Of a DNA stretch of 41,838 nt, positions 1 to 11,526 are shown in pieces. The notes under the pieces are model-generated. The model made no database searches and had not been told where the DNA came from. It saw nothing but the letters and a program-made list of their open reading frames with translations. The stretch's first letter is position 1. Each line of letters opens with the position of its first letter. Source of the stretch: Atkinsonella hypoxylon (lineage: Eukaryota > Ascomycota > Sordariomycetes > Hypocreales > Clavicipitaceae); contig JFHB01000246.1 of NCBI GenBank assembly GCA_000729835.1, forward strand, positions 1-41,838, written 5' to 3'. A program made the position numbers and the translations under genes.

Positions 1-503
1 TTTTTTTTTTTCCCTTTCAGATCGAACGCCGGTATTCTCGATGAGGGAAATAAACTCCTTATAAGCTCGAATGCATTGTATTTGACGTAATGAAACACCA
101 ATGCGTATTCAAGTCCTCTCTCTCTCTCTCTCAAAACAGGAGCCCATCTCCGAGCAACGTGCGCTAACTTCCTTTCTTCGGAATTGGCCGAGAAAGCTTT
201 TGTACGAGCACAGATGCTCTGTAAGCCTGTAACTTTGATGGCCTCTTTTCCCCGTTCTGTTAGGGCATTCAAAGGGCACGGTTGCTCCAAGGGGGTCGTT
301 CCGGAACCAATGCACTACGCCGCCTTGTCCGAAGCCCGGAAATTTCCCACACGATGGAAGCTACCGATGGACTTGTGACGGGGCGTGCTCATTGCTTATG
401 TTTCAGTCTCGTGAAGCACAATGGAAGGAATATACAGTTGTGCGCTGAACTGGTATGGAGGAAAGCGGGGCACTAGACTAATTTTTTTTTTTGTTTTTTT
501 TGT

Positions 504-528
504 TGTGTGTGTGTGTGTGTGTGTGTGT
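504..528. repeat. (GT)n microsatellite
   Basis: About twelve uninterrupted GT units, just after a T-rich stretch. Confidence 0.9.
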
Positions 529-2452
529 CTTGTTCTCTTAAGAATATTCCGTAGAAACAGCCCAATTGACTTTTTGCATTCCAGGTTCCAGTTCAGTAAG
601 GACAGGGCTCGTGGCTATTATAATGGGGAGGGCAGAGGAACGTAAACGCAGTGGGAACTAAACCCAAAACGGAAGCGGTGTCTCTACGTATCAATTTCTC
701 TGCAATTTCTCTGCAGAGGTACCTCTCCCGCTTGGCTCTAACGCACATGCAACTGTATGGCATAATTCTTTCTTAACACTACTACCTTTTGCCTTTAACC
801 CAAGAAACTATATAGAATTATCTGCGTAGGCCTTAATAGTAGCTAAATGAAAGTTTACATGATAAGAGCCCTTTAATTGGTGCGCACGAGGGGACTCCAA
901 GGAGGGAATGTAGAGGGAGAATTGCAGGAAGGTGCCTTTGCAGAGAAATGTATATGTGGATGTACCTCTTCCGTTTTGGGTTTAGTTGCTGCTGCGCGTT
1001 CAACAATCCGTTGCTGCGCGTTTACGCACTCAGAGGAACGGTGCCGGGATGATCTAGGGCCCATCAGCGACGTGCAAAGGAAAAAAAAAACCTCCGCGAA
1101 AAGTGAGAATAAAGAGCACGTGCGCATGTTCTTATTCCCCCGTCTCGATTTTCTTGGTTCATTGGGGGTTAACTGCACAGCAAAGCAAACCTGTGTCTCC
1201 CATGTACATACAGTACGGACTATGCCGTTTCGAAACCGATGCGGACACGAATATCGTTCTAATGGGGCGTCTCAACGCCCACCCCCCTCCCCGCTGCGCC
1301 TGCAGCCAACCAGACCCGATACCCGTCGACTTTGCCCTGCGCGGGGTGTTCCTATCAAGTGGCTGGGTGCTAGCTTATATCCCTTTCGGGCTGGTGCGCC
1401 AAGGGCCACATAATCCTCTTGAAGCAGACCAGACTATTGGGAGGGTGACGAGCAGGATCAGGCGGCTGGGCTTGGAAATTTCTTTTTTTTTTATCCGTCT
1501 GATGCTTATCTTAAAAATTAGGCTTTTTTTTTCTTTTTTCAAATTATTTGCGTTATAATGATGATGAAAGAAACATTTGGTTTCCTGGTTGCTTTTACTG
1601 TAAACGTGAGAAGAATTGATTGAAGCGCGGAGCTGTAAATGGCAATCCTTGGCCTTCACGTCGTGCTTGCAGCCCTGTGAAGAGTTCACCGTTGCAACTC
1701 GATCGTCATACTCGTACCAGATTGCTCGTGCAGGCCAGTTGTATTTTCATGCATGACCTGCCATGCAGAATGGGTTGCTGGCCACACGACGGCTGCTGTT
1801 CCCGCCCATCCATCATCGAGAAATAGTCCGGCTGTGTAGTTTGCCAGCACGTACGCCCATTTGCTCAACTCATTGTAAAAAAAAGAAAGAAAGAAGGAGC
1901 AAAAAAAAGTAAATAGTAATAAACATGGGAAAACTTAAGCGGGAGGAGCCTTCACACGGCAATTGTCTGTCAAGCCCGCTTCCATTAATCCCGGGCCTGC
2001 AACAATTTCCATTTTGCGTATCACTCATATGTCAAGTAAGGGCGGTGGCCTCGTTGGAGCCGTCTTCGGCGTTCCTGGCGATTATACCTGGAATTGTACC
2101 ACTCGGCTCGGCGAAGATCATTCCTTTGGACGATGTTGATGGGTCGCCTCGATGCCAGGTTTCGATTCTGGCCCGTCCTAGTCTGTCGAATCCTTGTCCT
2201 GTCATGAAATGCCGAAATGGTGCCAGGCAAGGTCGACTAGCAAACGCCAGGCGTAGTTGGATCACAGCTTGTTGAGGGCAAGTTGGGATCCAATCGTTGT
2301 ACTGGGTAGAGCCATCTGTACTTTTTTTGTATGCGATGCTGCCTGGTACTTTTGAGTATATCTTCGACATCCATTGACATCAATTAAAATGCCCGACAGC
2401 ATATCGGTCACCCTGTCCACCGCCGTTATACCCATTCCCACATCTCACGTCG

Positions 2453-2476
2453 CAATATATATATATATATATATAT
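2453..2476. repeat. (AT)n microsatellite followed by poly-T
   Basis: Alternating A and T for about 23 bases, then a run of T and a run of A. Confidence 0.9.
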
Positions 2477-3518
2477 TTTTTTTTTGAAAAAAAAAGACTA
2501 GCGACACAATGCCCATCTCAAGTTTCCCAATCCGTATCAAGCGGGTCAGCTCGTTGCCTTGGAGCCAAGTGGGCTATTATCAATCAGGGCAAAGAAGAAA
2601 CGAAATTACACATCGATCCCTTGAACACGTAATATTTAATATTGTATCTGGACAAATACCCTGGATGTCGTCTTGAGTTGGAGAAGAAAGGCCCCCGTTG
2701 TGGCGTGCGGAATTGGGGGGTTTTTTTTTCTTTTTTTTTTTTATTAATCTTCTCTTTTCTTTCGTCTTCTTCTGGCGTCTTGGAAGGGGGTGGCTAGAAT
2801 GATAAAACTAGGTTCAGGGCTTTGCCCTTGGTGTTCCTGACGGGCCGAGTCGAGAGCGTGCCTGTGTTGCGACCTGCATTTCTGGTGACTTGCTGGATCA
2901 ATTCACATCCCGCCCGCGTTTGGCCACGCCAAGTTCTTATCACTGCAGTCGAATCACCTTGTGAGTGAAGTATCGCCAAAGCACGACGCTGAACACTCGC
3001 TTCCACAGGCAGCCCCGGGATGGCTTCCACGTGATGATGCCTGTGTTGTTGACAGCGACTTCTGCCTCCTTCGAGCTGCCTTGTATTTTGTGACCTGTAT
3101 CCCAGAGCCCGGCCATGGTTCGAGTAGAGTGACACAATGCAGACGCCTTACCAGCTTTAGCAATGTAGATCAACCACATTGACAGTGTATTTGCGTATTC
3201 TAATGCTGGATATAAGCACCACGCACCCGTCACGCTTTCGCCCAGGCGCTACCTCAGCCCTGAGATCCCCTACAGGCCCTGACCTGACGTCAATTGCCCG
3301 GACATCAGATTGCGAGGGCCACACTGATGCGCCACGGCAGTATCGCCCACGCGGCAATCCTACCCAGTGCTACCGTAGAAGATACATACATCGATGCATT
3401 CATTATTCGAGCCAACTTCTGCTCATTTTTGCACCAGGCACACGGGACACGTCTGTCAATTGCGAAATCCTTCCCGCCTCTTTCCGCCAACCACATCGAC
3501 CGGACCGACCATCCGACC

Positions 3519-4108
3519 ATGAGCGGCAACGACCAAGATGTCTTCCGCAAAGTTGGGCGCGGCGGTGCAGGCAACTTTTACCCCGTAAAGGACGGGGAAC
3601 GCGCCGCAGAAAAGGTACCATGCTTCGCAAAAAAGTTCCCAGAGACAAGATTCTGCGCTGCGCAAAATCCCCCACGTCTTGACCCGTGGTCGACTATTTC
3701 AGAAAACTAACTGTGCCACAATAAAAGGATCTCGAGCGACAAGTAGAGTCCAGCCCCGTCGTTGACACGGCCGATCTTTCTTCGCAGGGCTCCAATATTC
3801 GCGCTGGTCGCGGCGGAGCGGGTAACTTGATCGATCCATCACAGGTACCTGATGCGCAAGAGAAGGAGCGCATGTCCAAGGAAGTCACCGAGGCAGTCAC
3901 GTCGAGTCTGAAGAAGCATCCCCACCGTTTGGGCGGTCGTGGCGGGGCAGGAAATTGGGCTGGTGAGGAACGAGGGGACGGTGCTGGTGAGGAACAAGGT
4001 GTCAGCAAGGCGGAGAAGCTGGAGAGGCAGGTGATGGAGGCGGTTGAGAAGGGATTGAAAATTCCGGAAAAGGTGTACCATGGGAGAGACAAGGATGCGA
4101 GGCAATAG
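3519..4108 (+). CDS. PAR32/DUF3602 family protein with three GRGGAGN motifs
   Basis: Two exons, 3519-3614 and 3728-4108, give about 159 residues. The intron at 3615-3727 has a CTAAC branch-like site and ends in AAG; reading through it meets a stop. The signature is the motif GRGGAGN, seen three times at residues 13-19, 59-65 and 102-108. This marks the DUF3602 family, which includes yeast Par32, a protein phosphorylated after rapamycin treatment and linked to ammonium transport control under TORC1. The rest is polar and probably disordered, with a charged C-terminal segment (about 112-150) that could be helical. The start was chosen because it lies just before the first motif and no in-frame upstream start keeps the motif near the N-terminus. 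The family assignment is firm; the role in this organism is inferred. PAM18 follows 371 bases downstream on the same strand. Confidence 0.85.
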
Positions 4109-4479
4109 GACTGGGTTGCTGGCATGGTGGTGGTGGTGGACAGATATCTGAATATGATGAAGATTCGCAACACCCGCCGAATCGATGGTCGGACTGACGA
4201 GAATCAGGACTTGTACGATATGGCTTCGTGACAGAGAGTATATGATTTCCAACGAGAAGCCATGCGCTTCGTTGTCTTCTAATTCAGACCTTCTCCGTCA
4301 AACATGATTTTTGAAGCGACTGCAACGACAAATACATTCGCAACCTCTAGTGCCGTGCACGGAACGAAGCGGAGCGGATCAACCCCGGCCCGTGCGATCC
4401 CCATCGCGCAATCGCTAAGCTTCCGCTGCAGCCCATGAGCAGCGCATCGCCGATCCCTCGCCATCAACGCCCATCCAAA
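4109..4479. other. Intergenic region between the DUF3602 gene and PAM18
   Basis: It should hold the 3' end of one gene and the promoter of the next. I see no distinct element. An in-frame ATG at 4435 would extend PAM18 by 15 residues, but it is not the preferred start. Confidence 0.5.
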
Positions 4480-5015
4480 ATGTCTTCCATCCTCGCCATC
4501 GGAGCCGGTGCGGCCGTCGCTGCCTTCCTCGTACGTCGCTGTCCAAAAAAATTTCCTGCATTCTTTGGTCATCAATTTTTTTTTCCTCCCCTGCCTACAC
4601 ATTTGGCATCCACTGCAGAGTGCCGTGGGGAATGCAAAAGGAGTCAGACTTGCTAACTGTTTCCAGGGCCGAGCAGGTCTCGTCGCGTGGCGTCGCTCTC
4701 GGGGCGGCGTCGGAGCCATGGGCAAGGCCTTCTACAAGGGTGGCTTCGAGCCCAAGATGACCAAGAAGGAGGCATCGCTCATCTTGTCTCTCAGGTAAGG
4801 GCTTCCCGCTTTGCAGGAAGTTCCAATAATGCTTCCACTCATTTCTTGTCGCACCGATTCTGATCCCTTGTAGCGAGAGGACACTCACGAAAGAGAAGAT
4901 CCGCAAGGCACACCGGACAATCATGTTGCTGAACCACCCCGATCGAGGCGGTAGTCCCTACCTGGCGACCAAGGTCAACGAGGCCAAGGAGCTGTTGGAC
5001 AAGCAACTTTACTGA
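4480..5015 (+). CDS. pam18: Mitochondrial import inner membrane translocase subunit TIM14 (Pam18), J-protein
   Basis: Three exons (4480-4530, 4667-4794, 4874-5015) encode 106 residues. Pam18 is the J-domain partner that stimulates the ATPase of mitochondrial Hsp70 in the presequence-translocase motor at the matrix face of the inner membrane. Visible features are an N-terminal hydrophobic segment rich in Ala and Gly (residues about 1-17), the family block AMGKAFYKGGFEPKM, and a C-terminal J domain with the HPD tripeptide inside LLNHPDRGGSPYLATKVNEA. The length fits the short form that, as I recall it, is common in filamentous fungi; the longer N-terminal region of yeast Pam18 is absent. Introns end in CAG and TAG with clear donors (gtacgt, gtaagg). 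The start at 4480 fits the family better than the in-frame ATG at 4435. Its 3' end converges on the gene at 5377. Confidence 0.95.
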
Positions 5016-5376
5016 AAGAAGCAGGCGCTTATTAAAGGACTACCTATCAATATCGAATAAATACATGCGAGATATGCACACAGCCGTACTTGCTTGATCA
5101 ATTCAACCATTGGCCAGATGCTTACGAGGCTCTCACGCTTGGGCAAAACGGCATCTCTTGTACAATACTATTCCCATAGCGATGGCGTTTGCAGGATTGT
5201 ATTTGTAAAAACAGGTTGGGAAAAAAGAAAGAAAAGAAAAAATCTCAAGCAAAAGGAGCGATAGATCTGGAAGCTAGTGTACATAGGCTGGATATGTTCT
5301 CAGCATGAGGGTCACGACAATGTAACCTATCTCTCCTCAACAAGCAAATTATTCATACACAGGAATCCGGAATTCT
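5016..5376. other. Convergent 3' region
   Basis: Shared 3' flank of PAM18 and the minus-strand gene ending at 5377. It contains an A-rich stretch near 5220-5240 and no recognised gene. Confidence 0.6.
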
Positions 5377-7059
5377 TTAGTCAAGTCCCCTCACGTTTGA
5401 ACCCTGTTCTGCCTCGAGCATCGATGCACGGGACATTTGTCCCTTGGGCGAAGGTCCCCCTAGACCCAAAGCGATCACAGCTCGAAGTGTGTACATTGCG
5501 TCGTTGCCAGCGTTGTGCAAATACGCGTATGAAATGCCCAGATCCGACAAGACCGTTTCCAGTTTCCGCGACTGCGTGCTTCCGCTCCAAGCCTGATGGA
5601 GGACTTGTATATCAAGAGCTTCAACAAGCTTTAGCTCGCGAGTAACGTCATAGCCGGCTGTGGTTAGGTAACGCACGTCAGATTGTATGCTGTGGCCGAC
5701 CAAAACGACGTCAACTGCTTCGCCACGAGTGTAGGAGTCCACAATAGACTTTATAGTGCTGATAAGATTCTCTTCCTTGGGAAACGTACTCTCTCTGCCA
5801 AAGATGTTAGCCTGAAACTGTACACAACGTGGTCTTGAACAAACGGAGATCCAACCCAAATTGGAACTTGTCAGGACAGCCCTGGACGTATTTGTAATTG
5901 AAGTGCGCTGCGTACTGCCGAACGACAAGATGATGGGCTTGAATATGCTTCCACCAAAGAATGCCGCCAGGCCCGCTATCGAGGTCTTGTGCATTCCTCA
6001 TGTCGAGTACGGCGATACCTACTTCTGTGATGCACCGTTGATTATCTTCGTGACTTTCGATGTCGATGCTTATGAAAAGAGCAGGTTTGGAATCCAAGGA
6101 ATAGATAGATTGCATGTCTCGTCTGCGGAGGTAGCTTTGCGCCTTGGTCAGCATCATTTCCCTCTCAACCCTCTTCTTTTCTGCCTTTTCTGCCGTGGAT
6201 TTGGCACGCTGGGCAGCATCACGTCGGTGCGCGAGCGCGGTAATGGCTTTGCCCCAGCTGTATAGCCAATTGGTTTGGTCTTCTTCCGTTGCAGTTTTGT
6301 ATGCTTCTAATTCTCCATTGAATACCTGGAGGTTGTCGATGAGAACTTGTGGTTTCTCGGGCGAAGACCCGATATATCTTGGCCGAGGCGTGCCTCCACG
6401 GCCAAAGGTCAGACTAAAATGTAGCCTCGAACCGCCTCTGGGTATGCATAGCTCTGTTCCAAGATGGGCATTAATCTCCTTCAGAAAGTTGACAAATTGG
6501 ACTGTGGGAACAAGAAGACATAATTGGTCAGGTTTGCCAGGGAAGCGAATTTCGAAACTGCGTTGACATTGGTCAGTGTTTTGTTTGTTTGTTTGTATTA
6601 TCGACAATATTCAGGTTACTTACAATCGCCACGTTTGCCTCTCAAGAATATTGTCAAAGAACGGTTGGGTCTTGATGTTGTTAACTTCGACAGTTTCGAG
6701 ATTGAAATGTCTACACATACCAGCTGCTGATTCTGTTTGCCAATGAACTTTTCGGGGTAATGCTTGATAATTTCAAAGGGACAGAAGGGGACCTCTTGGC
6801 CGAGTGGTTCACCTATGCATAGTGCGGAGTCGTGGAAACCGACATATTCAGGCTCATCTACTATCTGGCGGCTGGGCACAGTGCCATCGCTTGGCTTCTC
6901 GTACGTCACGTACTGTTCTTGCCAGGCATATCTGGAACTTGCGTGTACACGAGCAGAGGGTTGCACGGTCGACTGCTTCCGGATAGGATCGAAGGTGATG
7001 CTTTTGCCCAGAGCTTCCTGAAGCTTCTCCAATTGAACCTGCAGCTGATCGTCTGACAT
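5377..7059 (-). CDS. Gfd2/YDR514C-like protein with DEDD exonuclease-type fold
   Basis: Four exons on the minus strand (7059-6721, 6670-6624, 6557-5856, 5794-5377) give about 501 residues. The three acidic blocks of the DEDD (RNase H-like) 3'-5' exonuclease fold are visible: FISIDIESHE at about 280-289, VLVGHSIQSDVRYL later, and LHNAGNDAMYTLRAV near the C-terminus, with a His two residues before the Asn of the last block. The layout and the junction FQFGESTFP match the Gfd2/YDR514C-like family. Gfd2 is a yeast multicopy suppressor of dbp5, linked to mRNA export; whether these proteins degrade nucleic acid is not established. A charged, probably coiled-coil stretch (about 230-268) precedes the fold. 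The 47-base exon 2 is required to join the frames; intron 1 is only 50 bases and ends in AAG. An upstream in-frame ATG at 7107 is possible. Confidence 0.8.
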
Positions 7060-7379
7060 TTTGGAGGCGTGGAGGCTCGGTCGCACTTCAGGACATGAGC
7101 TTGACAAGATGTAATTACGCTAGAATAGTCAGGCACATAAAGAGAGCGTGGGGCGACTGCAACGCATTTCTTGTGCCATCTGCCAGTCCTTGTGAGGCAG
7201 CTGTCCGACAGATGCATCGGCTGCACCCGTAGGCAGTCGGTCACCAGTGCCGGTTGGCACGCAGTCCAGGCAAAAGTCATTTCTATGAACATTTCCGTGT
7301 TTTGAAAATACGAGCACTTTGTGATTTATCATTGATAGATTCGCATCCACTACGGTACATGCTAGTATTTCATTCTGGA
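7060..7379. other. Spacer between Ku80 3' end and the Gfd2-like gene
   Basis: Both flanking genes run on the minus strand, so this 320-base stretch should carry the Ku80 3' UTR and the promoter and leader of the Gfd2-like gene. No further element was recognised. Confidence 0.5.
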
Positions 7380-9853
7380 TTATCTTGACTTATAAAACTG
7401 TAATCAGAGTTAGCGGCTTGAATTCTCTGCGACGAAGCTTAAATAGATTACCCACCTCTTCTGCTTCATTATGGGTTATGTCAGACACCTCAGACAAAGT
7501 TTTGTCGACAAGACCAAGTCTGGACAACCTAATCTTGAACCAGAAATCTCTTCGATCGCCACCGAGAGCCCCGGATAGGAGACCCTTCTTCAGATCGCGG
7601 ACAAAGGTATTGTACATTCCTGGCTCTTCCATGTTAATTAGCTCTTCCCTCATGACACCGAGGCATTCTGTGGCCTGAGCGTATTTGCTGTCGCCGAAGC
7701 TATTGGTGATAAGAGATCGCACAATGGTGCCCATTTGCTTGGACGCGTCTTGTATCTCTTCTAGCTCGCTAGCCTCCTTCAAAGCTCGCTTGAAATCTGG
7801 TATCGGGTTGTCTTCCGACACCTTGCCTTTCCCATCACCCTCACCTAGCAAGGCGTCAACATCCAAGCCAGAAAGCGGCTTGACAGTCTCCCGATTTCGT
7901 CTGCCCTTTGCTTTCGGAGGTACTACTTTTGACTTAGCGCTTTGTTGCAGCAACAAGAATAAGACAATCTTACCCTTCTTCACTTCGGCCACTTTAATCA
8001 AATGGTCTATTCTGGACTGCACCTTTTCGATTAGGTCTTCTGGCGGTGAAGCATATTTGAGCAAAATAGCGGGCGTTTCAGGAATAGGCTTGTCGGGCTG
8101 GGCTGCTCGCATTTTGACAGCATTATTCACACGATGAATACCGGGGTTGTATGTCTCATCAATTGGCGCATATTCAGTCGGATTGCTATCCAGCGTTAGA
8201 AAATCAGACCTCAAGCCACAATCGAATATTTCATACCCCTCATCATCGAGTTGATACATAGAAAGATCCATTGAGTCGACATAGTCACTCATGGCCTTGC
8301 TGAGTTCATCCGAAGGCAGTAGTCGATGCTTAGTCAAGGTTTGGCCGCTGACAGTTAAGACCTTGTCCAGCGGTGGGAATTGATATGTTCTCACATCTTC
8401 AGCAAACGGAAGGGGTATGTCGTACAAGCACTCGAAATCAGGCTCGATATGCGGCACCAGCAATACCAGCAATGGGTCTTTGCCATCTTTCGTCACGATT
8501 CGCGCAACTGCATACGAATCAAGCTCAAGAAGAGCCCAAATCAGTGACGAAAGTGCTAGTTGAGACTTGACATCATTCTTTCGGGCATGGGTAACACAAA
8601 CTTCTCCCATGTTTAAGAAGTGTTCGTACTAGCAAAGATCAACACCGCCTCCCCTTGTCACGTCAGCCAATGGGCAACTTACCTTATCCCGCACAACAAA
8701 GCCAACGATTGAAAAGCTCTTTTCCGTCTCCAACTTGGTAATATTATACTCCGACTCACTTATGTGGACGGCAGTGCGGCCATACTCGTAACCTCTAGCA
8801 AGTGACTCAAATTCAACGTCACGCTTGCCTCCAGGAGCATCAGGATCATTGACTTTGTAGGTTCTCGCTTGTTTCACGGCCGAGAACTCAACTCCATCCA
8901 TAGGGTCGTTATGCAATGTCTGTGTTGACTGCGTGCCCTGATCTGACTTGACAACGACCGTAGTGGCTGCTAATGGCCGAGCAAGGTGAGTCTTGAAGTA
9001 GCGTTCGACATTGATGCACATTGAGGATGGGAATTTGTCCGGATCTCCAAGAACAAGAGCTCCATCGTATGTTTTGTAAGGCTTGACTGACTTGACTCGT
9101 GGCGCGTCTATTTCGTTGATCGCTTCGGCAATGGTAGCGAACACGCCATCCACGCACTCTTCTGTCAAAGCTCTCAGTGTCTTTTCGTTTTCAGCCTTAT
9201 TATTTAAAGTTAGAAAAGAGCAACATCTCAATTGAGCAGTTGGTGGATGCTACCTTGGTTAAAGGCTTATCTTCCTCCTTGAACCCATATTCCATGTCAT
9301 CAAAGTCTACGCCACTTATGCCACTTAGCTGTTATAAGCAAGTAATAAGACAGCACATAACTTACAGGATTGTGAGTTGAATACTAGAGTCGTTCATCTT
9401 CTTCGCGATAGCTCCAATATCATCGGCATCCAATTCACCCTGACCGTCAGTGACAAGGACGATTTTACGAATCCACTTGAGCTTTTTCGTGAAGGTATCC
9501 ATCATGTCGATCGCTACCACAACAGCAGAAATGGCATCACCGGCTAATGTGTTGCTTGGCTTGATCGATGATTGTAGCGCTCTCAGGCTTGACATGGTGA
9601 TATTGCTGAGGTCTTGGATGACTGAGATGTGTTCGTACCCATCACTTTCCTGAAGCTTGTTCTTCGTTTCATCGGTCCTTAAGCCGATTACGCCGACGCA
9701 CAAGGTCTTGCGGTTTGCTGCCACGATATCGGTGATTTTGTCCCACACGTAACGCATACTCCAATTCAAGTTCGATTCCTTGCGACCTGAGTGCTTCTCG
9801 GCCATTGAAGCACCCAGGTCTAGGATAAAGATGGTTGCCTCCTTATCCGCCAT
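7380..9853 (-). CDS. ku80: Ku80, Ku heterodimer subunit for non-homologous end joining
   Basis: Six exons on the minus strand (9853-9366, 9314-9254, 9195-8683, 8628-7974, 7925-7456, 7397-7380) give about 734 residues. With Ku70 it forms the ring that binds DNA ends and recruits the end-joining machinery in the nucleus; it also acts at telomeres. The N-terminus is a von Willebrand A domain (IFILDLGASM near residue 8, VLVTDGQGELD later). The Ku core follows, with VKPYKTYDGALVLGD, SFSIVGFVVRDK and ELDSYAVARIV, then the Ku80 block RETVKPLSGLDVDALLG. The last exon codes only FYKSR and is inferred from a good donor, a branch site and a CAG acceptor. The intron at 7926-7973 is 48 bases with no stop, so it could be retained; removing it restores the expected KKVVPPKAKGRR. 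The acceptor of intron 1 could be 9315 or 9324 (both AAG, in frame); I prefer 9315. Confidence 0.93.
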
Positions 9854-10207
9854 ATCTCAAGCCAATTGAACGAATGAACGAATAAGGTGGACAGAATGAT
9901 GCCTGCCTCTGGAATGCACATGGCAATCAGCGTTCTTTAAAAGAAACAGGCGATCCAATTTGGCCCACTATCACCGGTGAGCGTCGACGTAGCTTTAGGC
10001 AGAATGCCATGCAGGCATCAGCGATAGAGCCACAGCGCGACTGCACTAACGCTCTGGCGACGCGAAATCATGTGACTCGGTGCTCCCCTCGTGCTACATA
10101 GAATGTGAATGACCTCATTGTTAAGGGTTGTCTCCTAACCCTTGGAGTTCATTTTAAAGCTCTCGGATACACATCGCCAAAATCTTGTTCATCAACCTGC
10201 TGAAAAA
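9854..10207. promoter_or_regulatory. Bidirectional promoter region, Ku80 and TMEM205-like gene
   Basis: The two genes diverge from this 354-base gap, so both promoters must lie here. I could not pick out a convincing TATA box or a specific regulator site. Confidence 0.5.
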
Positions 10208-10961
10208 ATGGTCGGATCTATCCTTGTGTCAGCCGCTCCGTATCACATCATCTCGTATGTCACTCAATGCACCTAGCAAGACTGCCGACAAATCCAAACT
10301 AACACAACATTCACTAGTTACGGAGTGCTGTTAGGCACTTCGTTCTTTCATGTAAGTGTCAATCCTGGCAAATAAAGATGCAATTAAAAACTGAGCTAAC
10401 GTCGTTGAAGTCTTTCATCAATGGACCAGTAACATTCAAAATTGTCGAGCGGCCCGTGTTTGCAGCAATCCAGGGTCGACTATTTCCCATATACTTCGGC
10501 ATGCAAACGGCACTGTCCGTGACGCTTGCGCTTACTTTCCCCGGCAATCCCCTGCTTGGTATATCATCCGGACCATCCGGATTGTTGCAAACGTCTAGTC
10601 ACTGGCAATCTCTCGCTCCTATTACTGTCATGTTTGTCACGGGGCTGACCAATCTCGTTGTTCTGCTGACCGCCACCAAGAACCTTGTGAAGAAGCGCCG
10701 CGGTCAAGGTATGTATGCTGCTGGTAGACGATTCAGCTGCTCCAAGGCAAGAGACTTGCTGACATGTTGTAAACAGCCAAGCGCGATGGGAAGGAATACC
10801 ACGAGGAGGGCCCACACTCCGAAGAAATGCTCGCTTTGAATAAGCAGTTTGGCAAGCTGCATGGTATTTCTTCCCTTCTCAATTTGGCCACCTTTGTGTC
10901 TGCTGTGGCCTATGGCTTTACGTTGGGTTCTCGCCTACAAAGCATTGTGGACAAAGTTTGA
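10208..10961 (+). CDS. TMEM205-like (DUF4149) integral membrane protein
   Basis: Four exons (10208-10254, 10318-10351, 10411-10708, 10777-10961) give 187 residues. The order of conserved pieces fits the TMEM205/DUF4149 family: a first hydrophobic segment with YGVLLGTSFFHSF, then a block of the type VFAAIQGRLFPIYFGMQT, further hydrophobic stretches around 65-85 and 105-125, a charged loop (KKRRGQAKRDGKEYHEE) and a last membrane segment with LHGISSLLNLATF. Four membrane spans are expected. Human TMEM205 has been connected with cisplatin resistance; the fungal role is unknown. Introns carry CTAAC-like branch sites and end in TAG, AAG and CAG. The start at 10208 follows a run of A and gives the expected short N-terminus. 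Confidence 0.88.
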
Positions 10962-11214
10962 CTTGGAGGATGAGGGCGGCCAAGAATTGTTGTTCCAGAG
11001 GAAGTCGGGTTTCTGGCGATCCTCCTCCAACGCTGATTGATATATAAAAGAGAAAGATGGCAAATTCAGACTTCCCGTTGTCGCTCAAGTTCTGCATCGA
11101 ATATCGTTCATGGTCGCCCAGGAGTCCGAAGGCCGGCTCCCCGTTCGAAGCGTCCATTTGTGTTACATGTCGTGTGCGGGAGACATACCGCCGGTGACAT
11201 GCTCAGATGTACCT

Positions 11215-11526
11215 TCAATTGTTGTGAGCTTTCGCGTTGTTTCCGAGACCGCCTTGCATCTCGAGCAGATCCTGCTTCGCCCGCTCCAAGTCTCTCTTCC
11301 TCGAATCCTCGGGTGCGACAGCCACCGGTCGTAACTTATTTGCCTCTACCTGTCCTTGGAAAGTCCAGCGAAGGGGTTTGCGCCGGAGGGCCTCGTCGAT
11401 GTCGATGTCCCCTTGCGGTGCGGGAAAGCCATAGTCAGGGACTTGGAATAGTGATTGTGTAGACGGGCTGTCCGCAGATGCTTCCGTGGAAGGAGTGTTA
11501 CCGGGACTTGGGTTTATCAAAGACAT
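11215..11526 (-). CDS. Hypothetical protein, 103 residues
   Basis: A single-exon minus-strand frame of 103 residues with an ATG start and a coherent composition: a Ser/Thr/Pro-rich N-terminus (1-25), a central block PQGDIDIDEALRRKPLRWTFQGQ, then a charged, probably helical stretch (about 72-92, RKRDLERAKQDLLEMQ). I do not recognise a family. The helix and the WTF-containing block look selected rather than random, and the frame faces the 3' end of the TMEM205-like gene, leaving room for 3' flanks. There is no signal peptide or membrane segment. It could be a small conserved fungal protein; a chance ORF is less likely but possible. Confidence 0.55.
   Translation of the reverse strand: MSLINPSPGNTPSTEASADSPSTQSLFQVPDYGFPAPQGDIDIDEALRRKPLRWTFQGQVEANKLRPVAVAPEDSRKRDLERAKQDLLEMQGGLGNNAKAHNN

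Larger units (their letters stand above)
1..3518. other. Gene-poor 5' region, no gene recognised
   Basis: No reading frame here resembles a protein family I know; the frames are short and overlap on both strands. It holds a CT repeat near 115-133, a GT repeat near 504-528, an AT repeat near 2453-2476 and many poly-T and poly-A runs. The first 20 bases (a T-rich run followed by CAG) look like a 3' splice site, so the window may open in the last intron of a gene cut off on the left; the possible exon behind it is too short to judge. The last few hundred bases should contain the promoter of the gene at 3519. Confidence 0.5.

Noticed and set aside
2032..2370. Minus-strand ORF of 112 codons in the first intergenic region
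   Set aside because: No recognisable domain, overlapping frames on both strands are equally long, and no splice or promoter context supports it.
4435..4479. Alternative upstream ATG for PAM18
   Set aside because: In frame, but it would add 15 polar residues before the expected hydrophobic N-terminus; fungal homologues as I recall them begin at the downstream Met.
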